Counted from the first letter of the stretch, positions 28,140-38,340 are shown. The stretch is DNA of 64,000 nt from Prorocentrum cordatum (GCA_963575745.1 CAUYUJ010014348.1:349581-413580), one strand, 5' to 3'. Made by a program: numbers and translations. The notes: generated by a model from the letters alone, not told the origin.

Positions 28140-31100
28140 GCCACTAGATGTCACCAAATAGGTTGCACCAAGCACACATGTGAACACCTATCTATATATA
28201 TATATATACACAAACATACAGATTGCACCACATAGGTTGCACCACCTACATTTGAACACATACATAACACCACATTGAATCCCCTGCTCAAAAAAAAAAA
28301 AACGATCGCCCTCCCCCGACTGAATGGTACCCCCATTGCGTATTGCAATTTGCATGTGAAGCTGCCCCATCGCCCATCCTAGGTATGAGCACGTAGCATC
28401 CCAGGCAGGCCTGTATCGCCCCTGCTCATCCGTGGCAGAGAAAAGCTCTACGCTCGCGCACTCGATTATCACAAATCACAAGCTTGCAACAATCCGTTCC
28501 GAAAACGGAACTAACTGTGCACGCACGAACCGTCGCGCGCGCATGCCGGCATCCTTCAAAAAACGTGGGTTTCTTATGGGTTTCCAAATCGAACGGCCCG
28601 AACACATGCAACAACCACGCGGTTTTGCAGCATCAATTTTCCAAACATGCCTGCGCGCGCTGCGGCGGATTCCTCAAAACAAACAAACGTTTCAACTTTG
28701 ATACCACATTCTGCCAAACGGGTTTCTCGCGTCGCATGACGGATTTTTGCGAACGCCAATGCGCGTGCGGTGGTGCGGGGGCGGGGGGGGGGCACGATCC
28801 GTGTCAAATAATATCACGCGGGCCTCTCGCGCGTGTCGGCCGCGCGCGCATGTCGAATTCTTTCCAAAACCTTCATCAACGACGCGAAAACATCGTCATC
28901 GTTATCGGCAGGCGTGATCCAAATCGGCGCCGTCATTGGCCTTGCCGTCGTCATCCCCACCATCGTCACCATCATCGCTACTCGCATCATCATGTCTACC
29001 GTTGTCGGCGTCGCCATGATACCGTGCCCGCCCATGTCACCGACTCGCACTGACGTGCCCGCTGGAAAGGCCCATCGGTCAACGCCACCGCGGCCGCGTC
29101 GGTCGCGCCGCACCAGCTGGTCGCTGCGCGCGCGAGCATGCTAGCGCGGCCCCAGAGATGCACCAACCAACGCCAAACACTCATCGCAATCGCCGCCGCA
29201 TGGGTTTTGACAACCAAATTGCGGGTGGGTGGGTGGGATGTTTGCGCGAGCAGTGGAGTTGACAACTTCAAGTTTGGCTAAATGAATTTTCCTTTTCTGT
29301 ACAAATGTTCGGATCTATCCCCCCTCCCGGAATTAACGGCCCACCTTTTCGTATTGCAATTTACATATGATTATGCCCCATCGTCCATATCAAAAATGAA
29401 TTCATACCATCCTGGGCAAACCCGGCTGGTGCGGCCACAGGGATTCACCAACCAAATTGTGGGTGGGTGGGCGGGATGTATGCAGTGGCGTGGCATGTGT
29501 AAACTGATTTACAAGACTAAATTGCACCACGTAGACTGCATCGTAAACGCTGCGCCAAATAGGCTGCACCAAAAAAACATTTCCTGCTCGGGAACAAACA
29601 GGGTCCACCACCCACCCACCCCTTCTTCATCGGTGCACCTCTCTGTGTTGCAATTTACTCATGATTCAGCCCAATCGTCCATCCTAGATATGAACTCGTA
29701 CCATTCCAGCCCAGCCGGTCTCGATCCCCCCCCCGCCATCCTCTGCAACAAACACTATGCGCACACTTGTTCATCACAAAACACTATGCGCGCACACTTG
29801 TTCATCACAAATGATAAGTTTTCAAAGATCCCTGGCAACAAAAAAACAAAACGAAGAGCACACGCGCGCGTCGTCGCGCGCGCATGCCGGAATCATTCAG
29901 TAACCTTCGTTGTCGGAAGGATTTCAAAATCGCATGCCCGAAAAACCTTTTTAAACATCACACATGGTTTCGCAACGCGGATGCTATTTTGTTATATATA
30001 TATATATATATGTATAAATAAATATGTATATATTAGAAAACAGGAGAAGTGCGCGCGCTTTTTCGAATCCTTGGTAAAACCATTGTTTTCAACATTGTCA
30101 TAATATACTACCAAACGAGCTTCGCTCGCGCGCGCAAGTCAACAGCGTTTGCACACCTTGCGCGCGTGCCGTCGCGAGAATTGCTAAAAACAAAACGAAG
30201 CGCACACGCGCGCGTCGTCGCGCGCGCATGCCGAAATCATTCAAAACGGTTCGGATTCGTGACGAATCCGAAACCGAATATCCTAACAAACATCAAATCA
30301 CAAGGACTCGCGTCATTAATTGTCGAACAAACTTGCGCGCCCGCTCGTGCGAAGTCTTCAAAGCACCACCGACTTTTGTACAAATTCATGGAATTCTGCC
30401 AAACGGGCCTCTGGCGCCGCATCCCGACATCATTCGTACGCCCTTTGCGCGCGTGCTGGAGGGGGGCACGGTCCGTGTCAAATAGAACCATGCAGGCCAC
30501 TCTCGCGCGTCGGCCGCGCGCGCATGTCGAATTCTGTTCAAAACCTTCATCACCGACGCGAGGACGCCGTCGTCGTCGTCGGCGTGATCAGCATCGGCGC
30601 CCGCACTGGCCGCGCCTTCGTCGGTGCGAACATTGTCATCAACATCGCCACTATTATCATCGTGTCTGCCGTAGTCGGCGTTGCCTTGATACCACGCCGC
30701 CCAAGTCACCGACTCGCAGTGAAGTGTCCGCTGGGGGATGCGCCCAGCGGTCAGGACCACCGCGGCCGCGTCGGTGGCGCCATACAAGCTGGTCGCTGCG
30801 CGCGCGTTTTACGGTTGGCGCGGCCGCAAAGATGCACCAGCCAACGCCAACCATAGATCGCAATCGCCACCGCATGGGTTTTGCAAGCCAAATTGCGGGT
30901 GGGTGGGTGGGATGTTTGCAAGAGCGTGGGAGTTGACAACTCACGGCGAGCAAAAATTAACCACACCACATGGATTCCACCGCATAAAACTGTTCCACGC
31001 AGGTTGTCCCACACACAGATCGCATGTATACCGCCACGCGTATATTACACAACCTAGATTGACCAACCTAGATTGCACCACGTGTGTTGCCCGACCGATG

Positions 31101-31194
31101 CTGCATGACATAGGTTGTGCCACACATTGCTAGACATGCACCGTTTGGGGCCCACGCTGGCTAACATTCCTCGATCAGTGCTTGCTCTTCAGGG
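28140..31194 (+). repeat. Diverged long tandem array
   Basis: About 540 bp around 28730-29270 (core GCGCGCATGTCGAATTCT, GACGCGA, ACCGCGGCCGCGTCGG, GGGTGGGTGGGATGTTTGCG) recur at 30405-30940 with roughly three-quarters identity. Shorter related pieces carrying TATTGCAATTT and CCCATCGTCC lie at 28335, 29350 and 29655. CGCGCGCGCATGCCG occurs at 28540, 29877 and 30220. TA tracts sit at 28193-28209 and 29995-30012. Open frames differ between copies, so the array is not coding. Confidence 0.7.
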
Positions 31195-31460
31195 TTCACA
31201 CATCTGGTTGGCGGCTATGTTCCCGCCGTCGCCGCCACCGTCTCCGCCCCAATCACCGCCTCGTCGCCGCCCGTCGTCGGGCCGTGTCTTCGGTCTGGCG
31301 GCTGTGTGGCCGCCGTCGCCGCCTCGTCGCCGCCCGTTCCCGGGCCATGTCGTCGGTCTGGCGGCTATGTGGCCGCCGTCGCCGCCACGTCGACGCCTCG
31401 TCGCCGCCCGTCGCCTGGACCGTGTCGTCGGTCTGGCGTCTATGTGGCCGCCGTCGCCGC
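31195..31460. repeat. GCCGCCGTCGCCGCC degenerate repeat
   Basis: Repeated CGTCGCCGCCCGT and GGTCTGGCGGCTATGTGGCC motifs, about five units, related to 27841-28139. Confidence 0.7.
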
Positions 31461-31949
31461 TTCAGATATTGCAACACATACATTGGACCACATGGATTGC
31501 ACCACGTAAGTTGCCTGACATAGATGGCACAACATAGTTTGCACCACATAAACTGCACTACATGGAGCGCCAAACCTAGGTTGCAAGCCTTACACTGCAC
31601 CATGTGTATTGCACAATCTGGATCGCAAACATTAGGTTGTACCACACGGGACGTCCAACATAGATCGCAGCAGGTAGATTGCGCCACGTAGATCAGATCG
31701 CACAGCGTATGTATTGCACAACTGATATTTCACCGCACCGACTGCACCACACAGGTTGCACAACAGAGATCGCGCAACCTATATTGTACAGCACAGGTCG
31801 CATCACATGGTTTGCACCACATAGGTTGCCCCGCATGCATTGCACCATATAGGTTGCACCGCGCACCGTGGCCCACGCAGATCGCATAGCAGACGTTGCT
31901 AGAAACACACTGTGGGGCTCACTCTGGCTAACACCTGTACGTACAGAGA
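31461..31949. repeat. TTGCACCACATAGG short-period repeat
   Basis: Some 25 degenerate copies of a 14- to 18-base unit around TTGCACCACATAGG. Earlier copies occur at 28140-28290 and 30950-31130, so the unit also punctuates the array. Confidence 0.8.
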
Positions 31950-32060
31950 GAGGGAGCAAGCGAGAGAGAGAGAGAGAGAGAAAAAAGAGAGAGAGAGAGA
32001 GAGAGAGAAAGTGAAACAGAGATAGAGAGAAAGAGAGAGAGAGAGAGAACACACGCCAAA
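31950..32060 (+). repeat. GA microsatellite
   Basis: GAGAGA with A-run interruptions. Confidence 0.95.
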
Positions 32061-32344
32061 CATGCACAACACACGTACAGCACCGCAGCCCCGGCGCCTG
32101 CAGACAAAAACGTGAGGGCGCGGGGGGTCTTCGGCACAGCTGCGAGGCCCGGAAGCAGCTGTGCAGCTGCCGAGGTGCCCACACAGCGGGCTTGCCGCAG
32201 GCGCCGACGCTCCCCGACAGCGCGGACGGGCCCCTCGACGAAGAAGCCGCCGGCGACGCGCGACGGGCGGGCGGGCGCCTCGCGAGGCGGGCCGTGGGCA
32301 CGGTGCGGAGTGGCATGCGGGGCGGCTCGCCCAAGGGTCGCGGG
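32061..32344 (+). other. Exon-like GC-rich segment
   Basis: After TTGCCGCAG (ending 32196) a plus frame reads APTLPDSADGPLDEEAAGDA and continues into Gly/Arg-rich sequence and the GGA tract. A second scrap at 32575-32670 reads AVSSELPAEPQKRTQGSQQR. The composition is protein-like, but no family, start or end can be assigned. Confidence 0.25.
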
Positions 32345-32810
32345 GCAGGAGGAGGGGGAGGAGGAGGAAGGAGGAAGGAGGAAGGAGGAAGGAGGAAGGA
32401 GGAAGGAGGAGGAGGAGGAGGAGGAGGAGGAGGAGGAGGAGGAGGAGGAGGAGGAGGAGGAGGAGGAGGAGGAGGAGGAGGAGAGGAGGAGGAGGAGGAG
32501 GAGGAGGAGGGGGGGAAGGAGGAGGAGGAGGGAGGAGGAGGAGGAGGAGGGGGGGAGGAGGCGCACCGCGGTCTCCTCGGAGCTCCCCGCTGAGCCCCAG
32601 AAGCGTACACAGGGGTCCCAGCAGCGGAGGGCGAACGGCGACCCTGACGGCCTCAGCGAGCCGTGGCAGGAGGGGTACGCAGGAGGAGGAGGAGGAGGAG
32701 GAGGAGGAGGAGGAGGAGGAGGAGGAGGAGGAGGAGGAGGAGGGGGAAGAGGAAGAGGAGGAGGAGAAGGAGAAGGAGGAGGAGGAGGCTTTCGGAGTCG
32801 TCGTCGCCGA
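32345..32810 (+). repeat. GGA tracts
   Basis: Long GGA/GGAGGAAGGA purine tracts at 32345-32565 and 32680-32795, separated by about 110 bp of unique GC-rich sequence. Confidence 0.95.
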
Positions 32811-33359
32811 CGCCGCCGTTTGCAGAGTCGGCGTCGCCGCCGCTGTCACACGAAGCGGATCAGGAGGCGGAGGGAGCGCGCCTTGACCCACAAGCGTGTC
32901 CGCGGTCCGCCGCGCTCCTCCCCCCCTCCTCCCCCCCCCAGACTTCGAGTGGGGGATCGACTACAACATCGATGTGCCCCAAACTGGATGTCCCGTCGAA
33001 TCTAACAACAAAAACATAGCTTGTTCTGTAGATCTGCTGAGCATTCTACCGTTTCCCGTCGCTTCGACGGAACCTCACATCTTGGGGTTACTGACCCCTG
33101 CCCTCCCGCGGCGCCGGCCCCAGCGCGCCCCAAAGCAAGATGGCCGCCCTCTCCGCCGACGGCCGCCCCGGCGCCCGCCCGACACCGGCCGCCGCGCCCC
33201 TCTGCCCCTTGGGCGCCGTCCTGCCCGCCAGGCGGCTGGCGCCGACCCCGATCCAGGCCGCGGCGCCGAGCGACCCCACCCTCTCCAGACCTGCTCGCGA
33301 GGTGAAGGGCTGTAGCAACTCATGGGAGCCTCCCATACCATCTTGCCGCCTCTTGTGAA
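32811..33359. other. GC-rich unassigned stretch
   Basis: A plus frame from ATG 33140 (MAALSADGRPGARPTPAAAP) runs 72 codons, and its minus counterpart is also open. No domain is visible. An AT-richer island lies at 32955-33060. Confidence 0.25.
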
Positions 33360-33480
33360 GCGATGCTAATCGACGTTCGTCGACGCTAGATCGACGCCAC
33401 TCGACGCTAATCGACGCTACTATCGGCGCTAGATCATCGACCACCAGACGCTGCTCGACGCGAGTCGACGCAAAAGACAT
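33360..33480. repeat. ATCGACGC short tandem repeat
   Basis: About ten imperfect copies of TCGACGCTA(A/G), 10-12 bases each. Confidence 0.8.
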
Positions 33481-33545
33481 ACTTTAAAGGGTACACACGG
33501 CTCTCACGGCTTGCCACGAGACCCTCGCTGGGCCCAGCACCGTCA

Positions 33546-33760
33546 ATAGAGGCCTCCTGGATGGGCTCGGAGTAGATGGGGTCGAAGGATCGCGCCGCAT
33601 CGCTGATGCATCGGTGATGTCTCGGCGATGCATCGGCGATGGAACGGCGACGCATCGTCGACGTCGCTCCCCATCGAGCCGCAACGGCGATGCATCGGCG
33701 ATGCGGCGCGATCCTCCCACTCCATCTGCTCCGACCCCATCTGGGAGGCCTAGAGACCGC
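33546..33760. mobile_element. GGCCTCC palindromic element
   Basis: The outer arms (GAGGCCTCCTGGATGGG at 33551-33567 and its complement in CCCCATCTGGGAGGCC, 33741-33756) and inner arms (GGATCGCGCCGCATCGC and its complement at 33696-33713) give about 75 bp of pairing on each side. The centre is a GATGCATCGGCGATG repeat. No convincing target duplication was found. Confidence 0.65.
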
Positions 33761-33769
33761 CAAGGACTA

Positions 33770-33910
33770 CTCGGGACGAAAAGCCATTTCGGAGCTTTCC
33801 AAGCGGGGCGCGGCCAACAAAAGTGGCCAAGGATGGACCGAGGAAGCAAGGATACAAGGGTACCCTTGGGAAGGTCGCCCATCCTTACTGTGCTGGTTGA
33901 CTGTACTCGG
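33770..33910 (+). repeat. Dispersed repeat C, copy 1
   Basis: Shares AGCGGGGCGCGGCCAACA, AGTGGCCA, GGATGGACCGAGGA and TACCCTTGGG-type blocks with 63090-63240 over about 130 bp. Not coding in a shared frame. Confidence 0.7.
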
Positions 33911-34139
33911 AACGAAAAACTCGGCCCCGGGAAAAGGGTCCCGGACCTGCGGGGCCCATGCTGTGACAAGACCGAGACACGTCGGACTCTGGGCCCACCC
34001 ATCTCCCAAAAAGCACGCACGCGTGGTGTTTCAGCGCGGCCAGGGGTCAAACATCGGCGCACGCGATCCGCGGCCTGAAGTCACCAAAACAGGCCCAGCA
34101 AAAAGGCTCTGGCTAGGGAGGCCCTCCCTGACCAAGCCC
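33911..34139. other. Unassigned sequence
   Basis: Single-copy within this window; no frame or repeat recognised. Confidence 0.3.
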
Positions 34140-34285
34140 CTTAGGAGAAGAGGAGGAGGAGGAGGAGGAGGACGAGGAGGACGAGGTGGATGAGGTGGAT
34201 GAGAGAGGAGAGAGGAGGAGGAGGAGCAGGAGGAGGAGGAGGAGGAGGCGGGAGAAGAGAGGAGAGAGGAGAAGGGAGGCCCTCC
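34140..34285 (+). repeat. GGA tract
   Basis: GGA/GAG purine tract with GGATGAGGTGGATGAG and GAGAGGAGAGAGGAG segments. Confidence 0.9.
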
Positions 34286-34883
34286 CCAACCAAGCCCTTG
34301 CTACCAAGACCCCCGAGCCTCGAGCCTCCCCTCTTTCCGTCGGGGGGCGCCGCGAGCGGACGTCGGCGAGGCGGCGCCGGCAGATCGGCGACGGGCCCCG
34401 CGGGCGAACCCGCGCGTGCCCGGGCGCCTCGGGGCGGTCGGGCCCCCGCCGGCGATGGCTCGATGCATGCCCCCGCGAGCCTGCCCCCCCCCCTCGGGGA
34501 TCTTGAGGGGCGGCGGGGACGAGCCGACGCGCCCGAGGAAGCGGCAGAGCGATCCGCACAGACGCGAGCTGCCGGGCCAGACGCGCGCGGGGCGGGCACG
34601 GGGCGGGAGGGGAGAGCGCCACGCCGCGGTCACCTCGGGGATCTTCTGACCCGGGTCAATCCAGACCCGGGTCAGCAGGAAACCCAAAGCTGCAATGCGG
34701 GGAGAAACAAACACTGCAACGCAGGTCCTCGCAAACCCGGGTCATCCAATAGGCGCGGCCGCCTCGCGGCTACGAGCGGCTCGCTAGCCCGAGTCAGCCA
34801 AAGGGGGCCTTCGCAGGATCCTGCAGGACGCCCGTCTCAAGGCTCCCGACCCCCGCCCCCGAGCGTTCCCCCGGGGTGGTGGC
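34286..34883. other. GC-rich intron sequence with ACCCGGGT cluster
   Basis: Arg/Ala/Pro-rich open frames at 34290-34620 with no family. At 34635-34830, repeated GACCCGGGTC and AGGATCCTGCAGGA palindromes match the cluster at 25530-25740. Exon A2 follows. Confidence 0.4.
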
Positions 34884-34943
34884 CTTCGTGCCGTACGCCT
34901 TCTCGGAGGTGCCCTTCAGCGCCTTCTGCAGCGCCACCATGTT
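34884..34943 (-). CDS. DBT: E2 acyltransferase exon A2 (BCKDH type)
   Basis: A 60-base exon reading exactly 20 codons on the minus strand, NMVALQKALKGTSEKAYGTK. It corresponds to the E2 segment of the form LV-x-L-R/Q-K-x-LK that follows the first catalytic strand. The acceptor is strong: a CT-rich tract (complement of the GA repeat at 34970-34990), then CGCGCAG before AAC. The donor is AAG/GCCACC, a GC donor, and joining to exon B restores the expected K-(V/L)-T-x-T-x-F sequence in frame. About four residues expected between exon A and this exon are missing; a very short exon may lie between them. Confidence 0.85.
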
Positions 34944-35279
34944 CTGCGCGGGCGCGCGGCGCGGAGGGAGAGAGAGAGAGAGGCCAAGGATGCCAGCAGG
35001 GGGGGGCCACCCTGCCGGCCCGCGAGGCGCGGGGCTCGCTGATGGCGCGCCCGCGCTGCCCAGAGCGCCCCTCGCCAAGACGCCGCGGCGGGGAGAGAAG
35101 GGGCCGTGGAGGCGGGGGGGAGGGAACCGAAACGATGAAAGCGGAGGTACGTGAGGCGATGCTTGACGCGGGATTACACGCTGCGAACACGAGGCCAGCG
35201 CGGGCACGGGAGCGCTGCGGGCTCCCAAGCGGAAGCGGCAAGGGGAGAGAACTGAACGGGGCAAGAGGGTGCGGACCCT

Positions 35280-35460
35280 GACGGGCGCGTCGGGCGGGCG
35301 GGGCGGGTCCAGAGAGCGAACCCTAACGGGCGGGCGGGCGGGCTTGCGAAAACGCCGAACGGGCGGACCCTAACGGGCGGGTCGGGCGGACGGACCCTCG
35401 AGGACAGGTCGGGCCCGAACGGGTGGGTCGGGCGGGAGGGTGTTTTTGAAAGCGGATTTC
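35280..35460 (+). repeat. CGGGCGGG array
   Basis: Repeated GGGCGGGTCGGGCGG and GGACCCTAACGGGCGG motifs. The same CCCGCC block occurs inside CTCTCGC units, so this is the end of the inverted unit that follows. Confidence 0.8.
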
Positions 35461-35850
35461 GCACACTGCAAAGAAGCATCAGGCGAGAGTACGAGGTCCT
35501 GAGTACAGTACGAGGCGGTTTCGCGCGAGAACGTGATTCATGGACGTCGAGAGCGCAGCGCCATATTAGATTGTAAAGAATCTTCGAGCGAGAGCGCGAT
35601 CTGGAACAAACTGACCAGAAACATCGGCGGGAACCATTGCTGTTGTAGTTTGAGGACCAATGGGCTCAGTTTGAGGCTCAAGACTATCCCTGTCCCTGGT
35701 CAACGGCAGGGTGCGAACCTTTCGGGGGGCACTTCAATTGAAGGATACATTGGGCACTGGGCATCGGGGATCAATCGGCTATTATTCCTTCAGAAATGTA
35801 AATTGAGCCAAAATTCGTAGTTACCGTGGAAGCCCACCTCAGCCATGCAC
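35461..35850 (-). repeat. CTCTCGC family unit, minus orientation
   Basis: Reverse-complement CGAGAGCGCG and GAGGAAGTC-type motifs, then TTGCTGTTGTAG and CACTTCAATTGAA. The flank CCACCTCAGCCATGCACCCA at 35835-35854 recurs at 49180-49205 beside the other minus copy. TTGAGCCAAAAT at 35803-35814 is the complement of 12 bases of DinoSL; it may be chance. Confidence 0.6.
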
Positions 35851-36008
35851 CCACGGACAATGTAAGACCGTTCTTCACACTCACTTTGATATTATGGTGT
35901 CGACTGGCTCGGCCCAAAATCAAACTCAACGCATATGCCTCCCGGGAAGGCACTCCACACGTGCACGGATTCATGGGAACCGTACGCGCAGCGCGTCAAC
36001 TGCTTTTG

Positions 36009-36150
36009 GACTACTTACCAGACCCCCCCAACCTAACCCGAAGACCTGGGATGCGGGGGGGACGGGTTCCAAATGTGTTTTTTCAATGCTCCCCGACGCC
36101 CGCCCACTGGGAATGGACCGCAAATTGGGGCCGTCGGGTCGGATTGCACA
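36009..36150. mobile_element. ACCCCAACC MITE family, copy 3
   Basis: Starts GACTACTTACCAGACC with AACCTAACCCGAAG, contains GGGTTCCAAATGTGTTTTTTC and CTGGGAATGGACCGCAAATT, and is cut short after GGGGCCGTCGGG. More diverged than the copies at 1210 and 23547. Confidence 0.7.
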
Positions 36151-36739
36151 ACACGCACATCTGAAGGCACCCCAAAAAGGTACTGATACGGCTAGTCTCT
36201 GGACCTCTCCCGGGATGCGTTCTGACAACAATTTCGAAGCGAATCCAGCGGTGGCGACGAGGGACTCCAAGGAGGGCAACGGTATGGGCAGCGAAGGGGT
36301 AGCGGCAAGGGTACCGCTTCCTCCTCTGAATATCTGGCAGGCCCCATGGGGAAGGAAGACGTGCAAGCACACGTGTTGCGAGGGTGCTCCATCAGAAAGA
36401 CCTGGCCACCGCAGCACGGACCCCCCGTGCCCCAGCACGGGTCTGCAACCTGCGAAGACTCCAAGGAGGAGTTCGTGCCACTCCCGGGGCGTGCGGCGTG
36501 GCAACCCCCTGTGGTTGTGCAGAACTTGGGGCTACGCGGGAAAGACAAGCGGCCGTGGGGAGATGCTAACCGCCGAGCCGCACTCCAACTCTCACAAGAC
36601 GGCCCCCCAACCACCCAAAGCGGTCGCCTCCGACCACAACATGGGAAGGGAAAACATAGATGGCCTGGAGGCGAGCGAAATCCCCAGTAGCACGATCGCT
36701 TGCAAAGTTAATCGAGAGGAAAGCAAATCACGAGCTCGT
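36151..36739. other. Unassigned sequence
   Basis: A long plus frame runs through here (35894-36808), but it begins inside repeat and transposon sequence and matches nothing, so it is not called as a gene. Confidence 0.3.
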
Positions 36740-36816
36740 GCACATGCGACAATGATTGAACAAAGAAAACAAGCGTTGGACATCCGCAGCATGGCGCTAA
36801 TCCACTGAGGCACTCC
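36740..36816 (-). other. tRNA-like fragment (A-box and B-box)
   Basis: The minus strand begins GGAGTGCCTCAGTGGATTAG, close to a tRNA acceptor and D-arm with an A-box (TGCCTCAGTGG). GTTCAATC at 36761-36754 fits a B-box core. Spacing suits a polymerase III promoter, but the anticodon stem and the 3' acceptor half do not pair. It could be a tRNA pseudogene or the head of a SINE. Confidence 0.3.
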
Positions 36817-36933
36817 TCCTCCTCCTTCTCCGCCTCGACTTCCTCCCCTTTCTCCTCCTCTTCTCCCGTGTCCTCCTCCTCCTCCTCCTCCTCCTCCTCC
36901 TCCTCCCTCCTCGTCCCCCTCTCTCCCCCTCCA
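36817..36933. repeat. TCC tract ending in a CAG-type acceptor
   Basis: CTCCTC triplets, then CCCCCTCTCTCCCCCTCCAG. This is the ideal layout of a polypyrimidine tract and 3' splice site for the frame that follows. Confidence 0.9.
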
Positions 36934-37655
36934 GAAACGTCTTGGCTCAAACTCGTCGCGCTGCAGACTCCGCCGCCGCGCGCCCTGATGCCGGGTTCGT
37001 TGGATGCCCGCGCAGTCGCGTGGCTGGAGGCCGTGCGTGGCGCGATGCTGGCAGTGCACGCCGCCGCAGGGCTCTGCAGCAGCGCGGAGTTTCGTGGAGT
37101 GACCCGACCCGCTCGTGCAGCTGAAGATCTACTCTGGACGGCGGTGGCCGTGCTGGCCAGGTCCACCCCTCCCGCGCCTGCTGCGGTGCCCTCGGCGGAG
37201 CCCACGGTGGCCCCGCGGCGGCGGCGTTGGCCTCGCGGTGGCGGTGGCGTGGCGCGCATGGCAGTGGATGGCCAGCAACACGTCGCACGTGGAGGTATGG
37301 ACGTAGATCGTGGCGCGGCTGGAGTTGCAGCTCTGGGGGGGTGCTGCCATTGCCGCGCCGATGCTGGAGGACGACAACTGGGCTGAAGATCTGCCGCAGG
37401 TGCAGCAGCGGAGCCACCCGTCTTCCAGCACAACACCACGCGCGGGCAAGACAACTGGCAAGGGCGACGGGAGCAGCGGCAAGGGCAGGCATGCTGGATT
37501 GGAGATCTTGCAGCTTCGGCAACTCGTCGGCCGCCTGGCTAAGCTCGTGAGGTTACCGCTGCCGATGGCGCCAGGGCGTATCCCACTCGGCCCCGAGGAG
37601 CTGATCGCAGTGGCCTGCAGCTTCACGGAGGCACAGTCCACGAACGGCGGCTCTG
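36934..37655 (+). pseudogene. Intronless decayed reading frame, possible retro-copy
   Basis: Codon-biased plus-strand sequence. From 36936 one frame reads on past DARAVAWLEAVRGAMLAVHA to about 37190. A second frame then carries WRAWQWMASNTSHVEVWT, a stop at 37303-37305, IVARLELQLWGGAAIAAPML, and from about 37470 GLEILQLRQLVGRLAKLVRL and EELIAVACSFTEAQ. That is about 235 codons with one frameshift and one stop. It starts with TTGGCTCAA at 36947, agreeing with the end of DinoSL (about 15 of 22 positions overall). It is bracketed by TCC tracts, like 14685-15563. Family unknown. It could instead be two or three exons. Confidence 0.5.
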
Positions 37656-37835
37656 GCGCCTCCTCCTCCTCCTCCTTCTCCTCCTCGCCTCCCTGTTCTG
37701 CTTCTTCTTCTCTTCATCTGCTCTCTCCTCGTCTTCTCCCTCCTCCTCCTCCGTCCTTCTCCTTCTCCTCCTCCTCCTCCTCCTCCTCCTCCTCCTCCGT
37801 CCTCCTCCATCCTCTTCCTCCTCCTCCTCCTTCTC
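37656..37835. repeat. TCC/TTC tract
   Basis: Interrupted TCC triplets closing the decayed frame. Confidence 0.95.
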
Positions 37836-38340
37836 TACTCCTATTCCTTATGCGTAACTTATTCCTTTCCTGTCGCACCCCGGGGCCAGTCGGAAGGGCG
37901 GGCTGGGCGTTTCGCCTGAGACATCCCTACCATTTATAAGCCTGAAGCGTACACCCTGGCAACACTTTCACGTGAGGGCCGGTGGTTTTCAGAAGCGCCG
38001 CGTCTCAAACATTTGCAAGAGCTCTACGGATTGAGGGACGGTGGTTCTCAACATGTGGCTCTCGCGAAAGCGCCACGTACATTCGATTCAGATTTTGCGA
38101 GAGCGTCACGGACTGTGGCCAGGCCGTTTTCAAAATGTGGCTCTCGCCACAGCGCCGCGCACATTCGCTTTGAACATTTGCAAGAGCTGCACGGATTGAG
38201 GGCGGGTCGTTTTCAAAATGTGGCTCTCGCCTAGCGCAGCGCGCATTCAAACTTTGGCAAGAGTTTAACTGATTGAGGGCGGTTGCTTTTCAACATGTGA
38301 TTCTCGCATTGGCGCCACGGACACTGTCTCCAAACGTTTG
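37836..38340 (+). repeat. 80-bp degenerate tandem repeat
   Basis: From about 37960 there are four to five copies of a unit of about 80 bp with TTTTCAAAATGTGGCTCTCGC, ATTTGCAAGAGC and CGGATTGAGGG. CTCTCGC links it loosely to the large repeat family. Confidence 0.75.

Larger units (their letters stand above)
25158..34883 (-). other. 9.7-kb E2 intron between exons A2 and B
   Basis: Inferred from the flanking exons. It begins GCCACC (GC donor) and ends GGGCAG on the minus strand. It contains the SINE-like insertion at 25301-25496, ACCCGGGT repeats, TCC and GA tracts, the 28-32 kb array, palindromic elements and GGA tracts. Exon-like plus-strand scraps inside it are unproven. Confidence 0.7.

Noticed and set aside
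35894-36808. A 304-codon plus frame
   Set aside because: It starts in the flank of a repeat unit and runs through a transposon copy; composition and content do not hold as one protein.
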